64,000 nucleotides of DNA from JALYYC01 sp963795805. Lineage in GTDB: Bacteria > Chloroflexota > Dormibacteria > CF-121. Each line of letters starts with the position of its first letter. Positions within the stretch are counted from its first letter, which is position 1. The stretch spans positions 1,302,001 to 1,366,000 of the forward strand of contig CAWCIV010000004.1 of NCBI GenBank assembly GCA_963795805.1, given 5' to 3'. Positions 26,520 through 36,112 of this stretch are shown here, one piece after another. Below the pieces are notes generated by a model. The model searched no databases. It saw only the letters and a list, made by a program, of their open reading frames with translations, and had not been told where the DNA came from. Made by a program: the position numbers and the translations under genes.

Positions 26520-27515
26520 ATGACTGTCCCGGGATCGACCATGACCATCGACACCGTCGACTACCACACGGCGGGTGAGCCATTCCGGATCGTGACCGGT
26601 GGGGTCGAGCCGCTCCCGGGCCGCACCATCATGGACAAGCGCCGGTACGCGCTCGAGCACCTGGACCAGGTCCGGGAGCTGCTGGTCTTCGAGCCCCGCG
26701 GCCACGCCGACATGTACGGGTGCTTTGTCACGGAGCCGGAGGACGCCGGCGCGCAGCTCGGCGTGGTCTTCTTCCATAACGCTGGATACAGCACCGCCTG
26801 CGGCCACGGCACGATCGCGCTCGTGACATGGGCGATCGAATCGTCGAAGATTCATGCAGTCGAGCCCGAGACGGCGGTCATCGTCGACGTGCCGTCCGGC
26901 CGCCTCAAGACGGTGGCCGCGGTCAAGAGGGCAAGGTCCAGTCGGTGCGGTTTCAGAAACATTCCGAGCTTCGTCCTCGGTGGATGGTCTCGAACTGCGG
27001 ATCGGCGCGCCGAGCAGGTCGACGTCGCCGTCGCCTACGGGGGTGCGTTCTACGCGATCGTGACTCGCAAACCTTCGAGATCCCGGTCGAGCCCGCCTTC
27101 CTGCCGCGATTCATCGAGCTCGGTCGCGAGATCAAGGCGGAGGTGGAGGCGGAGCGCGAGATCGTCCACCCGTTCAGTCCGGAATTACGTGACATCTACG
27201 GCGTGATCTTCACCCAGGGCAATCGCAACGTGACCGTGTTCGCGGACGGGGAGGTCGATCGCTCGCCCTGCGGCAGCGGCACCTCGGCACGCCTGGCCCT
27301 GATGGACGCAGCGGGGCGAGCTTGCCCGCGGCTCGCCGTTGATGCACGAGAGCATCGTGGGAACGCGCTTCAGCGGGCGCGTGGTTGGGGATGATCGCGT
27401 CGGGGACTTCCCGGCGGTGATCACGGAGGTGGAAGGCAGCGCCCATTTCACCGGGTCCCACCAATTCGTGCTGATGGCGGACGACCCGATCGGCACCGGA
27501 TTCCTGTTACGGTGA
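26520..27515 (+). pseudogene. Proline racemase/hydroxyproline epimerase-family protein (multiply frameshifted)
   Basis: The complete family can be read across frame changes near 26920, 27000, 27070 and 27310. Start ATG 26520 or 26541. Signature segments are IDTVDYHTAGEPFRIVTGG, NAGYSTACGHGTIAL with the first active-site Cys, and VDRSPCGSGTSARLAL with the second, then GTRFSGRVVG. Having both Cys residues indicates a racemase/epimerase rather than the Thr-type dehydratase. It would feed proline or hydroxyproline catabolism. It is divergent from the ABC ATPase, only 20 bases away. Confidence 0.78.
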
Positions 27516-27522
27516 CCCGGCG

Positions 27523-28354
27523 ATGAGTGTGGATCCGATCGTCGCCGAACTGCTCGCCGTTCCCCTGAACGAGTTCACGAATCGGCGGAACGCAAAGGCC
27601 AAGGAATTGAAGGCCACCGGCCAAGCGCGAACAGGCGGAGGCGGTCGCCACCTTGAAGAAGCCGCCGGTCGCGGTCTGGGCGGTCAACCAGCTTCGCAGG
27701 AACAAGCCCATCCTCGAACGCCTGCACCGCGCCGGGGCATCCGTGGTTGATGCGCAGCGAAACGCGCTCGACCGGGCGCGGCAACGCGCGCCCGGGAGTT
27801 GCGGTCGGCCTCAGACACGCTGCAACGCGAGCTTGATGCCGCCGTTCGAGCCGCGGGCGACACGCTACGAACCAGCGGCCATGCGGTGGACGAAGCCGCG
27901 CTGCGACGCATGCAGGAGATCCTCCGGCTTGCCGCCGTCACGGGCGGAGACATGTGGGACCAGCTGCAGCGCGGGCGCCCTGATCGAGGAACCCAAGGCT
28001 GGCGAGGACATGTTGACCGCCGCCTTTGCCCTTGGTGGCGGTGTGGGCGCCCGGTCGACCGCGACGGCACCGGCTCGGGCCAGGGACGCTCAGACGGAGC
28101 GCGAGACGGCGCAGCAGGCGGCCGAAACCGAGAAACGACTCGCGCTCGAACACGCGGTCCGGGTTGCGAAGCTCGACGACGAAGAGGCTCAGGAGGTGGC
28201 GCAAACCGCGCAGCGGCTTCGCGAGGAGGCGGATCGTGTGGCGGCCGATGCGAAGCGTGCCAACGAGAAAGCCAGGACGGCTGAAAAGCAATCCGAGCAG
28301 GCCGCCGCCAAAGCGAAGGCCTCTTCAGACGCGCTCCGACGGTTGCGGCGTTAG
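27523..28354 (+). pseudogene. Coiled-coil protein of unknown function (frameshifted)
   Basis: Readable from ATG 27523 with frame changes near 27625, 27790 and 27975. The N-terminus PIVAELLAVPLNEFTNRRNAKAKELKA and the segment KKPPVAVWAVNQLRR resemble a hypothetical family common in high-GC Gram-positive and Chloroflexota genomes. The C-terminal 90 residues are an Ala/Glu/Arg/Lys coiled coil (ERETAQQAAETEKRLALEHA onward). No enzymatic motif. Function unknown. Confidence 0.6.
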
Positions 28355-28794
28355 CGGACCTGGGCTCCGCTCTTCAGCCTGGCGTTCAGGACGATCTGGG
28401 TGCCGGCCAGTGCCTTCGAGACCGGACAGCCTTTCTCCGCGTCCCTGGCAATCTGCTTGAAGGCGGGCTCCTCGATTCCGGGCACGACACCTTCCGTATT
28501 GAGCTCGATTTTGGTGATCGTCCAGCCCTTGTCCGTCTTCTCGAAGTGCACGGTCGCGTCGGTCGAGATTTCCTGCGGTTGATGACCGGCCGCGCCGAGC
28601 GCGCCGGCAAAGGCCATGCTGAAACAGCCGGCCGAGGCGGCGCCGATCAGTTCTTCCGGGTTCGTTCCGGCGCCGTTCTCCATTCGTGAGCTGAAGGAGT
28701 ATTTCCCCTCGAAGGCGCCGCTGCCGAAGCGCATCGTTCCGTTTCCACTCGAAATCGGACCTGTCCAATGTGCGTGTGCTTGACGTGTGGGCAT
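28351..28794 (-). CDS. osmC: OsmC-family peroxiredoxin
   Basis: 147 residues. The family's two catalytic cysteines are visible in SAGCFSMAFAGAL and KGCPVSKALAGT, with NPEELIGAASAG preceding the first. The closest subgroup is OsmC (rather than Ohr), judged from SGNGTMRFGSGAFEGKYSF. It reduces organic hydroperoxides using the Cys pair. It overlaps the convergent coiled-coil gene by four bases. Confidence 0.92.
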   Translation of the reverse strand: MPTRQAHAHWTGPISSGNGTMRFGSGAFEGKYSFSSRMENGAGTNPEELIGAASAGCFSMAFAGALGAAGHQPQEISTDATVHFEKTDKGWTITKIELNTEGVVPGIEEPAFKQIARDAEKGCPVSKALAGTQIVLNARLKSGAQVR

Positions 28795-28841
28795 CTGAAA
28801 CCTCCTGGCTACGAGCTGTCGCTGCTTCTCGATCCTACGTG

Positions 28842-29858
28842 CTAACCGGGCTGGCCTGCCGCAAGGATCTCGATCGTCCGCAGCCGCTGGCCTTGGTCGC
28901 GACCCTGGATTGCCGCGACCAGGGTCGTCACCCCGGCGGATGCGCAGGCCGCCAGCCGCTCCTTGATCAGGTCCGCGGGACCCACCAGGGCAATGGCGTC
29001 GACCAGGGTGTCGGGGACCCGCTTGATCGCCTCGAGCTTCCGCCCAGTCAGGTACAGCTCCTGGATCGTGCCGGCCTCATCGGCGAAGCCGTAGCGGCTG
29101 ACGGTGTCCTTGTAGAAGTTCTTCAATCGCGAGCCCATGCCGCCCACGTACAGCGCGACAAAGGGACGGACCTCATCCCGGGCGCGCGCCCGATCGTCGT
29201 CGACCACGACGCGCATGAAGGGCGCCACCTCCAGGCGATCGACGGTCCGGCCGGCGGCCGTGGCGCCCGCCTTGAGGTCATCCCGAAACAGATCGCTCCG
29301 CTCGGGCGAGAACAGGAAGGGAATCCACCCGTCGGCGAGCTCGCCGGTAAGGCGAAGACCCGCGGGTGTCAGCGTCGCCAGAAAGATCGGGATCTCGGCG
29401 CGCGTGGGATGGATCAGTAATTTCAGCCCCTGCGTGAGCTGGAAGACCTGACCATCGAAGCGCATGGGGTCGCGCCGAAGTGCCGACCGCACGATCTGGA
29501 CGGTTTCGCGCATGCGCTGGACTGGTTTCTCAAATGGCACGCCATGCCAGCCGGCGACGACCTGGTGGCCGCTCGTCCCGAGGCCGAGGATGAACCGGCC
29601 GCCCGAGATCATGTCCATCGTCGCCGCGGTTTGCGCGATCAGCGCCGGCGTCCGGCTGAAGACGTTGATGATGCCGGTCGCGAGACGGATGCGCGTCGTT
29701 CTTGCGGCAAGCCCCCCGAGGATCGAGATGGCGTCGGTGCCGTAGGCCTCCGGCATCCAGACCGAGTCGAAGCCGAGGTCTTCGGCCCGCTTGGTGAGCT
29801 CCACCATCTCGGCAAACGAGAGGTTCGCCTCGTAGGGGAGCGCGAGCGCGAGCTTCAC
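28842..29858 (-). CDS. LLM-class (luciferase-like) F420-dependent oxidoreductase
   Basis: 338 residues in a TIM-barrel luciferase-like pattern: LALPYEANLSFAEMVELTKRAEDLGFDSVWMPEAYGTDA, then RIRLATGIINVFSRTPALIAQTAATMDMISGGRFILGLGTSG. The GLGTSGHQVVAGWHG loop matches the F420-binding members of the family. Reactions include hydride transfer to alcohols or imines. It is a single gene, divergent from the aldo-keto reductase with 92 bases between. Confidence 0.9.
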   Translation of the reverse strand: MKLALALPYEANLSFAEMVELTKRAEDLGFDSVWMPEAYGTDAISILGGLAARTTRIRLATGIINVFSRTPALIAQTAATMDMISGGRFILGLGTSGHQVVAGWHGVPFEKPVQRMRETVQIVRSALRRDPMRFDGQVFQLTQGLKLLIHPTRAEIPIFLATLTPAGLRLTGELADGWIPFLFSPERSDLFRDDLKAGATAAGRTVDRLEVAPFMRVVVDDDRARARDEVRPFVALYVGGMGSRLKNFYKDTVSRYGFADEAGTIQELYLTGRKLEAIKRVPDTLVDAIALVGPADLIKERLAACASAGVTTLVAAIQGRDQGQRLRTIEILAAGQPG

Positions 29859-29950
29859 CGCCGCATCTTAGAGCGTGATCCGCGCTATCTGCCGCCTCGA
29901 TGCAACGTTGGGGGACGCGCCTGCCGGAATGAAGTTGTAACTTAGCTCAT

Positions 29951-30812
29951 ATGGCAAAGAACACCACGATCACGGCAGCAGCAGCTGGGACGATTGCATT
30001 TGGCGGCGACCTGCCCGTGAACCGGTTCGGGTTTGGTGCCATGCGCATCACCGGGCCGGGCATCTGGGGCGAGCCTGGCGACCGCGAGGAGGCGATCCGC
30101 GTGTTGCGGCGGGCATTGGAGCTTGGCATCACGCTGATCGATACGGCCGACTCTTACGGGCCCGAAGTCAGCGAGCGGCTGATCGCCGAGGCGCTCTACC
30201 CCTATCCGGATGAGCTCGTCATCGCCACCAAAGGTGGCTTGCTGCGTCCGGGCCCGGGGCAGTGGACACCGGATGGCCGGCCCAAGCACCTGCGCGAGGC
30301 CTGCGAGGGGAGCCTGCGGCGCCTTCGGGTCGACGAGATCGATGTTTATCAGTTCCACCGGCCCGATCCGAAGGTGCCCTTCGAGGAATCGGTGGGTGCG
30401 CTCCTCGAGCTGAAGGAGGAGGGGAAGATCCGTCACATCGGGCTCTCGAATGTGACGGTGGAGCAGTTGCATGAGGCAGAGCGGATCACGCCGATCGTCT
30501 CCGTCCAGAACCGCTTCAACCTGACCGACCGCACCTCCGAGCCGGTGCTCGAAGCCTGCGAGGAAGAAAATCTGGCGTTCATTCCGTGGGCGCCCCTCCA
30601 GGCCGAGGTGCCGGGCGAGGTCGAGGAGATTGCGCGCCGTCATCGCGTGTCGACCAACCAGGTCCTGCTGGCGTGGTTGCTGCACCATTCGCCCGGTGAT
30701 CACGCCGATTCCAGGCACGTCGAAGGTCGCGCATCTCGAGGACAACGTCGCCGGCGCCGCCCTCAAGCTCGAACCAACCGAGCTGGAGACGATCGACCAG
30801 TTGAACCGATGA
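29951..30812 (+). CDS. Aldo/keto reductase (one frameshift)
   Basis: About 286 residues. Catalytic features: Asp and Tyr in LIDTADSYGP, Lys in VIATKGGL, His in VYQFHRPDP, and the SNVTVEQLHEAE motif. The frame changes near 30700, and the true end, TPIPGTSKVAHLEDNVAGAALKLEPTELETIDQLNR, is read in another frame that stops at 30812; without this shift the gene would falsely fuse to the next one. It is an NADPH-dependent carbonyl reductase of unknown substrate. Confidence 0.87.
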
Positions 30813-31540
30813 GCGTTGTTCTCGCCGTTTTCCTGACCACGTTCCTCGCCTCCGCGGTGGAGGCGATCGAGATGGTGACGATCGTGGTCGGTGTCGGCGC
30901 CACCCGCGGCTGGCGATCCACGCTGATCGGCGCCGTCAGTGGGTTCGCCGTGCTCGCGGTAGTCGTCCTGGTCGTCGGCGCGGCCCTGCAGGCGGTCCCG
31001 ATCGGAGCCCTCCGCCTCATCGTCGGCGCCCTGTTGCTTGTCTTCGGGCTGCAGTGGTTTCGCAAGGGCATCATGCGGGTCGCTGCCCGCGGCCTGGCCG
31101 GCATGAAGGAGATGGACTTCGAGGCCGCCGAGCGCTGGCAAAAGCCAGAGATGGACTGGACCGCGTTTGTCTTGAGCTTTAAGGGCGTGGTGCTCGAGGG
31201 TCTCGAAGTCGCCTTCATCGTCGTCTCCTTCGGCGCGAACGCGAACCAGCTGGGTATCGCCGCCGCGGGCGGCATTGCCGCGGTGGTCATCATCGGCGGC
31301 GTCGGACTTGCCATCCACCACGTCGTCAACCGGATTCCGCGCAGCCTCTTGCAGCTGGTCGTCGGCGTCATGCTCACCACCTTCGGCACCTTCTGGTCGA
31401 TCGAGGGCCTTGGGATCCAGTGGCCGGCTAGCGATGGCGCGATCCTGGGCTTGCTGGTTCTCTACGCGCTCACGGCCGCGGTCTATATCACGCTGGAGCG
31501 CCAACGCCAGCTTGGCTTCAATGCCGGGAAGGCCGCATGA
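30809..31540 (+). CDS. COG4280-like membrane protein with two ExxE repeats
   Basis: 243 residues with six to seven hydrophobic segments in two halves. Each half carries an E-x-x-E motif in its first helix (Glu18/Glu21 in SAVEAIEM, Glu130/Glu133 in VVLEGLEV), reminiscent of the REGLE motifs of FTR1 iron permeases and of GDT1-like cation exchangers. That suggests divalent metal transport by analogy. Start ATG 30809 overlaps the reductase stop. The next gene starts within its stop codon, so the two make a unit. Confidence 0.75.
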   Translation: MSVVLAVFLTTFLASAVEAIEMVTIVVGVGATRGWRSTLIGAVSGFAVLAVVVLVVGAALQAVPIGALRLIVGALLLVFGLQWFRKGIMRVAARGLAGMKEMDFEAAERWQKPEMDWTAFVLSFKGVVLEGLEVAFIVVSFGANANQLGIAAAGGIAAVVIIGGVGLAIHHVVNRIPRSLLQLVVGVMLTTFGTFWSIEGLGIQWPASDGAILGLLVLYALTAAVYITLERQRQLGFNAGKAA

Positions 31541-31746
31541 AGCCACCGCTTTCCTGGATCGTCGGCTTCGGCCGCTTCTGGTACCACTTCATCATCGGCG
31601 ATGACTGGACGATGGCGGTCGCCGTCGCTGTTGGACTGGTGGTGACGGCTGTGCTGAATGCTCGCGGCATCACCGCCTTCTGGCTGATCCCTCTGGTCGT
31701 GATCGGGATGCTTGGCATCAGTCTTCGGCGTGCCAGCAGGCACTGA
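31537..31746 (+). CDS. Small two-helix membrane protein
   Basis: 69 residues starting at ATG 31537, coupled to the ExxE protein by ATGA. Two hydrophobic segments (about 24-43 and 46-62) and conserved-looking aromatic N-terminus WIVGFGRFWYHFIIGDDWTMA. No named family is recognised. The coupling suggests it is a subunit or accessory of the upstream membrane protein. Confidence 0.7.
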   Translation: MKPPLSWIVGFGRFWYHFIIGDDWTMAVAVAVGLVVTAVLNARGITAFWLIPLVVIGMLGISLRRASRH

Positions 31747-31755
31747 GCCCAGTCC

Positions 31756-33180
31756 ATGAGTGACTTCGCGGTGGTCGGACTGGCCACGATGGGCGAGAAC
31801 CTCGCCCGCAACCTCGCCAGCAAGGGCGTGGCCGTTTCCGTTTACAACCGGACCACTGCCCGTACGGACGAGTTCATGGCGGAGCATGGGAACGAGGGCC
31901 GATTCGAAGCCGCGCACAGTGCCGAGGAACTCGTCACGCAGCTCTCGCGGCCCCGCGCCATTCTCCTGATGGTCAAGGCCGGCAAACCGGTCGACGAGAC
32001 GATCGGCCACCTGGCCCCACTCCTCGAGCGAGGCGACCTGCTGATCGACGGTGGCAACTCCTATTTCGCGGACACCGTTCGACGAACCCAGGAGATGGAG
32101 AAGCGCGGGCTGCAGTTCATCGGGACCGGCATCTCGGGTGGGGAAGAGGGCGCCCTCCATGGCCCGAGCATCATGCCGGGTGGATCGCGGGCCGGTTACC
32201 AGCAGGTTGAGTCCATTCTCACGCGCATCAGTGCCCACGTCGATGGCGAGCCGTGCTGCACGTACATCGGCCCCGGCGGCGCGGGGCATTACGTCAAGAT
32301 GGTCCACAACGGCATCGAGTACGCCGACATCCAGCTGATCGCCGAGGCCTACGACCTCCTCAGCCATGCGTTAGGACTTGGCGCAGAGCAGCTGGCCGCG
32401 ATCTTTCGACAGTGGAACGAGGGAGACCTGGAGTCTTACCTGATCCAGATCACCGCCGAGGTTCTGGCGAAACGGGATGCCGTGACTGGCAAGCCGCTGG
32501 TCGACATCATCCTGGACGAGGCGGCACAGAAGGGGACGGGCAAGTGGGCGTCACAGTCGGCCCTTGACCTCGGGATTCCGGTGACGGCGATCACCGAAGC
32601 GGTCTTCGCCCGCTTTCTCTCTGCCCTGAAGGCGGACCGGCAGGCGGCGGCGAAGGTCCTGCACGGGCCGACCGGCGTCCGCGGCACGGTCCCGGAGACG
32701 CTGGTCGATGACGTCCGGGCCGCGCTCTACGCATCCAAGGTGGTGGCCTATGCGCAGGGCTTCGAGCAGATGCAGGCGGCCTCAAACGAGAACGGATGGG
32801 ACCTCGAGCTGGGCGCGATCGCCAGAATCTGGCGGGGCGGCTGCATCATTCGGGCGCGGTTCCTCAACCGGATCACCGAGGCGTACGGGGAGCACGCCGA
32901 TGTCAAGAATCTGCTGCTCACGCCCTATTTCCGCGATGCGATCGAGCAGGCCCAGGATGCCTGGCGGCGCGTCATCACGCTGGCGGTGCAGGCCGGCATC
33001 CCGGTGCCCGCGTTCTCCTCGTCGCTGGCGTACTACGACGCGTACCGTCGCGAGCGCCTCCCGGCGAATCTCATTCAGGGTCTGCGCGACTACTTCGGCG
33101 CGCATAGCTACCATCGGATCGATCGTGAGGGCTCGTTCCATACACGCTGGGGCCAGGACGGCCGGGAAGTCGAAGCCTAG
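31756..33180 (+). CDS. gnd: 6-phosphogluconate dehydrogenase, decarboxylating
   Basis: 474 residues, full length for the long-chain form. The N-terminal NADP Rossmann motif is GLATMGENLARNLA; substrate motifs are GGNSYFADT, GISGGEEGALHGPSIMPGG (family signature) and KMVHNGIEYADIQLIAEAYD with catalytic Lys and Glu; the C-terminal helical domain includes NLIQGLRDYFGAHSYHRID. It makes ribulose 5-phosphate, CO2 and NADPH in the oxidative pentose phosphate pathway. No other pathway gene lies beside it. Confidence 0.97.
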   Translation: MSDFAVVGLATMGENLARNLASKGVAVSVYNRTTARTDEFMAEHGNEGRFEAAHSAEELVTQLSRPRAILLMVKAGKPVDETIGHLAPLLERGDLLIDGGNSYFADTVRRTQEMEKRGLQFIGTGISGGEEGALHGPSIMPGGSRAGYQQVESILTRISAHVDGEPCCTYIGPGGAGHYVKMVHNGIEYADIQLIAEAYDLLSHALGLGAEQLAAIFRQWNEGDLESYLIQITAEVLAKRDAVTGKPLVDIILDEAAQKGTGKWASQSALDLGIPVTAITEAVFARFLSALKADRQAAAKVLHGPTGVRGTVPETLVDDVRAALYASKVVAYAQGFEQMQAASNENGWDLELGAIARIWRGGCIIRARFLNRITEAYGEHADVKNLLLTPYFRDAIEQAQDAWRRVITLAVQAGIPVPAFSSSLAYYDAYRRERLPANLIQGLRDYFGAHSYHRIDREGSFHTRWGQDGREVEA

Positions 33181-33208
33181 CTCACGATTCCTTCCGTTTA
33201 GCTTCGGT

Positions 33209-33607
33209 TCAGCTGGCCTGCCGCAAACTGGTCAGCAATGGTGACCCGATCAGGGCGTCGGCGGTCGCGACGTTCGTCGCCAGTGGCACGTTGCAGACAT
33301 TGCAGATCCGCAGCAGGGTCTGGATGTCCGGCTCGTGTGGGTGCTTGTCGAGCGGATCGACCATGAAGAGGACCGCGTCGATCTCGCCCTGGACGACACG
33401 TGACGCGATCTGGACGTCACCGCCGACCGGGCCGGAATGGAGGCATTCGACCTCGAGGCCGACCTTGTCACTGAGCAGCCGGCCCGTTGAGGCGGTCGCG
33501 ATCAACTCGAATTCGGCCAGGCGATCGCGGTTGAAGGTGGCGAAGGCCACCAGGTCAGCCTTCTTGCCGTCGTGGGCGATGATCGCAAGCCGTGGAATTC
33601 GTGTCAT
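33209..33607 (-). CDS. mgsA: Methylglyoxal synthase
   Basis: 132 residues, a typical length. Phosphate-binding and catalytic features are all visible: AHDGKK (11-16), ATASTGRLL (38-45), SGPVGGDVQIA with catalytic Asp64, DPLDKHPHEPDI with Asp84 and His89, and NVPLATNVATAD. The enzyme converts dihydroxyacetone phosphate to methylglyoxal and phosphate, a bypass of lower glycolysis under phosphate limitation. It is convergent with gnd. Confidence 0.96.
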   Translation of the reverse strand: MTRIPRLAIIAHDGKKADLVAFATFNRDRLAEFELIATASTGRLLSDKVGLEVECLHSGPVGGDVQIASRVVQGEIDAVLFMVDPLDKHPHEPDIQTLLRICNVCNVPLATNVATADALIGSPLLTSLRQAS

Positions 33608-33775
33608 GGAATCAGCAGTCTATCGGGTGAAGCTGAAGAATGGGTGAAGTGAATTGCATGAGATCCATTCTGGTGGCATTCGTGGCTGAATACCACGGAT
33701 CGGCGCCACGAAATCCGATCGCATTTTGGTGCGCTACGTACGAGGAGTTGTCGGCTCCTGCCACACTTGAGCCCG

Positions 33776-34465
33776 ATGGTCGACCGTAAGTCTGAACGTC
33801 CGGCCCTGCTGTTTGATCTCGACGGCACTCTGGTCGACAGCGTGTACCAGCACGTGCTCGCCTGGCGAGACGCGCTCGAAGAGGCCAAGATCGAGCTTTC
33901 TGTCTGGCGCATTCACCGCCGGATCGGAATGAGCGGCGGCCTCTTCGTGAATGCGCTGATCCGCGAGACGGGCGTCGTCCTGACGCCCGAGGAGATTCGC
34001 AACCTGCGCGATCTGCACGCCAACGCCTATATCCGCCGGATGAGCCAGATTCGGCCCCTCCCGGGCTCCACGCAGTTGTTGAGGCGGCTGACGGACTACG
34101 GGATCCCGTGGGCGATCGCCACCAGTGGCAGCGTGAAAACGGCGAGCGCCACGATCGACATGCTCGGGGTGCCGGTGCCGGTGGTGATCACCCGCGACGA
34201 CGTCGCGCACGCGAAGCCCGATCCGGATCTATTCCTCGCGGCGGCCGAGCGCCTGGGTGTCGCGATCACCCACTCGATCGTGGTCGGCGACAGCGTCTGG
34301 GATCTGCTCGCGGCGCAGCGTGCCCGCGGGCTGGGCGTCGGCCTGCTGTCCGGGGGCTATGGACGGGAGGAACTGCAGCAGGCCGGCGCGTATCGCGTCT
34401 ACGAGGATCCCGCCGACCTCGACCAGCATCTGGATGAGGTGGGCGTCCGGTCGCCCGGTAGCTGA
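33776..34465 (+). CDS. HAD-superfamily phosphatase (phosphoglycolate phosphatase-like)
   Basis: 229 residues. HAD motif I is LFDLDGTLVDS with both Asp residues, motif II is AIATSGS, motif III Lys lies in DVAHAKPDPDLF, and motif IV is VVGDSVWDLLAA. The helical cap between motifs I and II is of C1 type, as in Gph and beta-phosphoglucomutase. The substrate is unknown. It is followed by dedA after a short gap. Confidence 0.9.
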   Translation: MVDRKSERPALLFDLDGTLVDSVYQHVLAWRDALEEAKIELSVWRIHRRIGMSGGLFVNALIRETGVVLTPEEIRNLRDLHANAYIRRMSQIRPLPGSTQLLRRLTDYGIPWAIATSGSVKTASATIDMLGVPVPVVITRDDVAHAKPDPDLFLAAAERLGVAITHSIVVGDSVWDLLAAQRARGLGVGLLSGGYGREELQQAGAYRVYEDPADLDQHLDEVGVRSPGS

Positions 34466-34482
34466 GCGGCGGAGGAGCCATC

Positions 34483-35178
34483 GTGTTTCACTTTGTCACC
34501 AGCAATCTCGACTCCCTGCTGTCGACCTACGGCTACCTGGCCGTGTTTCTCTTCGTGGGGATCGAAAGCATCGGCATTCCGTTTCCGGGCGAGACGATGC
34601 TGGTCACCGCGGGGATTTACGCAGGCACCACGCACCGCCTCAGCATCGTTGGCGTGATCATCGCGGCGGCCGCGGGGGCGATCATCGGCGACAACATTGG
34701 CTACGCGATCGGGCGCGTGGGAGGTTACCGGCTGCTCCGCCGCTATGGCAAGTACATCCGGCTCGAAGAGCCCAGGCTCAAGCTCGGCCAGTACCTGTTT
34801 CAGAAGCACGGGTCGAAGGTCGTCTTCTTCGGCCGTTTCGTCTCGATTCTCCGGACGTTTGCCGCCTTCCTGGCGGGCGTGAACCTGATGCACTGGCGCC
34901 GGTTCCTCTTCTACAACGCGGCGGGCGGCATCCTCTGGTCCACGTTCTACGGAGTCGCGTCCTACCTGCTGGGGAGCAAGATCACAACCCTGTCCAAACC
35001 GGTGGACTTCGGTCTGATCGTGGTCGGCGCCATCGCCGTCGTCGGCGCGATTGTCTTCCTCCGCATCAACGAGGGGCGACTGACCCGGGAGGCCGAGCGC
35101 GCCATGCCTGGGCCGCTGGCACGGCTACCGGGCATAATCAGAAGCGATGCCACAGGCAATCTGGAGCGGGACGATTAG
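34483..35178 (+). CDS. DedA-family membrane protein
   Basis: 231 residues from GTG 34483 with a GGAGGAG site just upstream. Family motifs: GIESIGIPFPGETMLVTAG (the acidic E-x-x-x-P-x-P-x-E core), GDNIGYAIGRVGG, and FGRFVSILRTFAAFLAGVNLM with the basic residues. DedA proteins are half-transporters implicated in polyprenyl-phosphate or phospholipid scrambling. Its 3' end overlaps the Ku gene by 32 bases. Confidence 0.92.
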   Translation: MFHFVTSNLDSLLSTYGYLAVFLFVGIESIGIPFPGETMLVTAGIYAGTTHRLSIVGVIIAAAAGAIIGDNIGYAIGRVGGYRLLRRYGKYIRLEEPRLKLGQYLFQKHGSKVVFFGRFVSILRTFAAFLAGVNLMHWRRFLFYNAAGGILWSTFYGVASYLLGSKITTLSKPVDFGLIVVGAIAVVGAIVFLRINEGRLTREAERAMPGPLARLPGIIRSDATGNLERDD

Positions 35179-36082
35179 CTTCGGCCTGGTCAGCGTGCCG
35201 GTCCGGCTCTACCCGGCAACGCGGCGAAAAGACGTCCGGTTCCACGAGATCGACCGGCAGAGTGGACAGCGGGTCCGGCACCAGCGGGTGGCTCCCGTTG
35301 GAGCGCCTCCGTGCATCCCGGGTGGAAGCGGACTGGACTCCGGCGCCGCGCGGGGTGACCGGCCCCGCCGTCCAGGAGCGGTTCCGGGAGGATTCCCCGG
35401 CCCGAATCGTCGCTGCGGAGGTCGCAGTTCCACGCTCGGAGGTGATCCGGGGCTTCGAGGTTGCACCGGATCGCTACGTCACGGTCGAGCAGGAGGACCT
35501 TGCCGGGCTCGCTCCGGAACAGACGCGAACGATTGACATTCAGCAATTCGTCGATGTTTCGATGCTGTCGATCCTGTTTACCTCGACCGAAGCTACTACG
35601 CGGTGCCCGACCGGGATCATGCCCGCCCATACGCGCTGCTGGTCGAGGCGATGCGCGAAACGAGCAAGCTGGCGATCTGCTGGTTCGTGCTTCGTCGCAA
35701 GCGGTACCTGGCCGCGGTTCGCGCGACCGGCAACCTGATGGTGCTCCACACGTTGTACTTCGCTGATGAGGTCCTGCCACGGGCGCTATTGGAGCCTCGG
35801 CCGGTGACCGACCTTACGAAGCGGGAGCGAGAGATGGCCACGTTGCTGGTCAACACGCTGTCAGGCCCCTTCGAACCGGAAAAGTACCCGGACGAATATC
35901 GCAGTCGAGTCAAGGCGCTGATCGAGGGGCGCGCGCCGTCGGCCCGACCCGCCGCCGCAATGAGTACCGGGTCCGGCGTCGAGGAGTTGATGGCGGCGCT
36001 CCAGGCGAGCGTCAAACAGGCGCGCCTGCAGTCGACCCCGAAGGCACGGCCGGCCGCGCGCCGGAAGCGAAAGACGGCCTAG
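35147..36082 (+). CDS. ku: Ku DNA-end-binding protein (two compensating frameshifts)
   Basis: About 310 residues, read in frame 2, then frame 3, then frame 2, with changes near 35300 and 35565. The N-terminus AIWSGTISFGLVSVPVRLYPATR and FHEIDRQSGQRVRHQRV are diagnostic; the middle frame gives VPRSEVIRGFEVAPDRYVTVEQEDLAGL, and the last gives YALLVEAMRETSKLAICWFVLRRKRYLAAVR and LYFADEVLPR. An Arg/Lys/Ala-rich tail ends the protein, as in other bacterial Ku proteins that recruit LigD. The LigD polymerase at 4462-5862 is the likely partner. A non-conserved linker precedes the VPRSEV segment. Confidence 0.85.
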
Positions 36083-36112
36083 CTGCACGTCAGCCGGCTG
36101 GTCGCGACCCGT

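Noticed and set aside
29951..31540. A fusion of aldo/keto reductase with a membrane protein in one frame
   Set aside because: The reductase's real C-terminus is in another frame ending at 30812, and the membrane protein has its own ATGA-coupled start, so the fusion is an artefact of a frameshift near 30700.
29942..31546. 534-residue minus-strand frame opposite the aldo-keto reductase and ExxE protein
   Set aside because: Low-complexity Asp/His/Gln/Arg-rich sequence typical of an antisense frame; the plus-strand genes are well supported.
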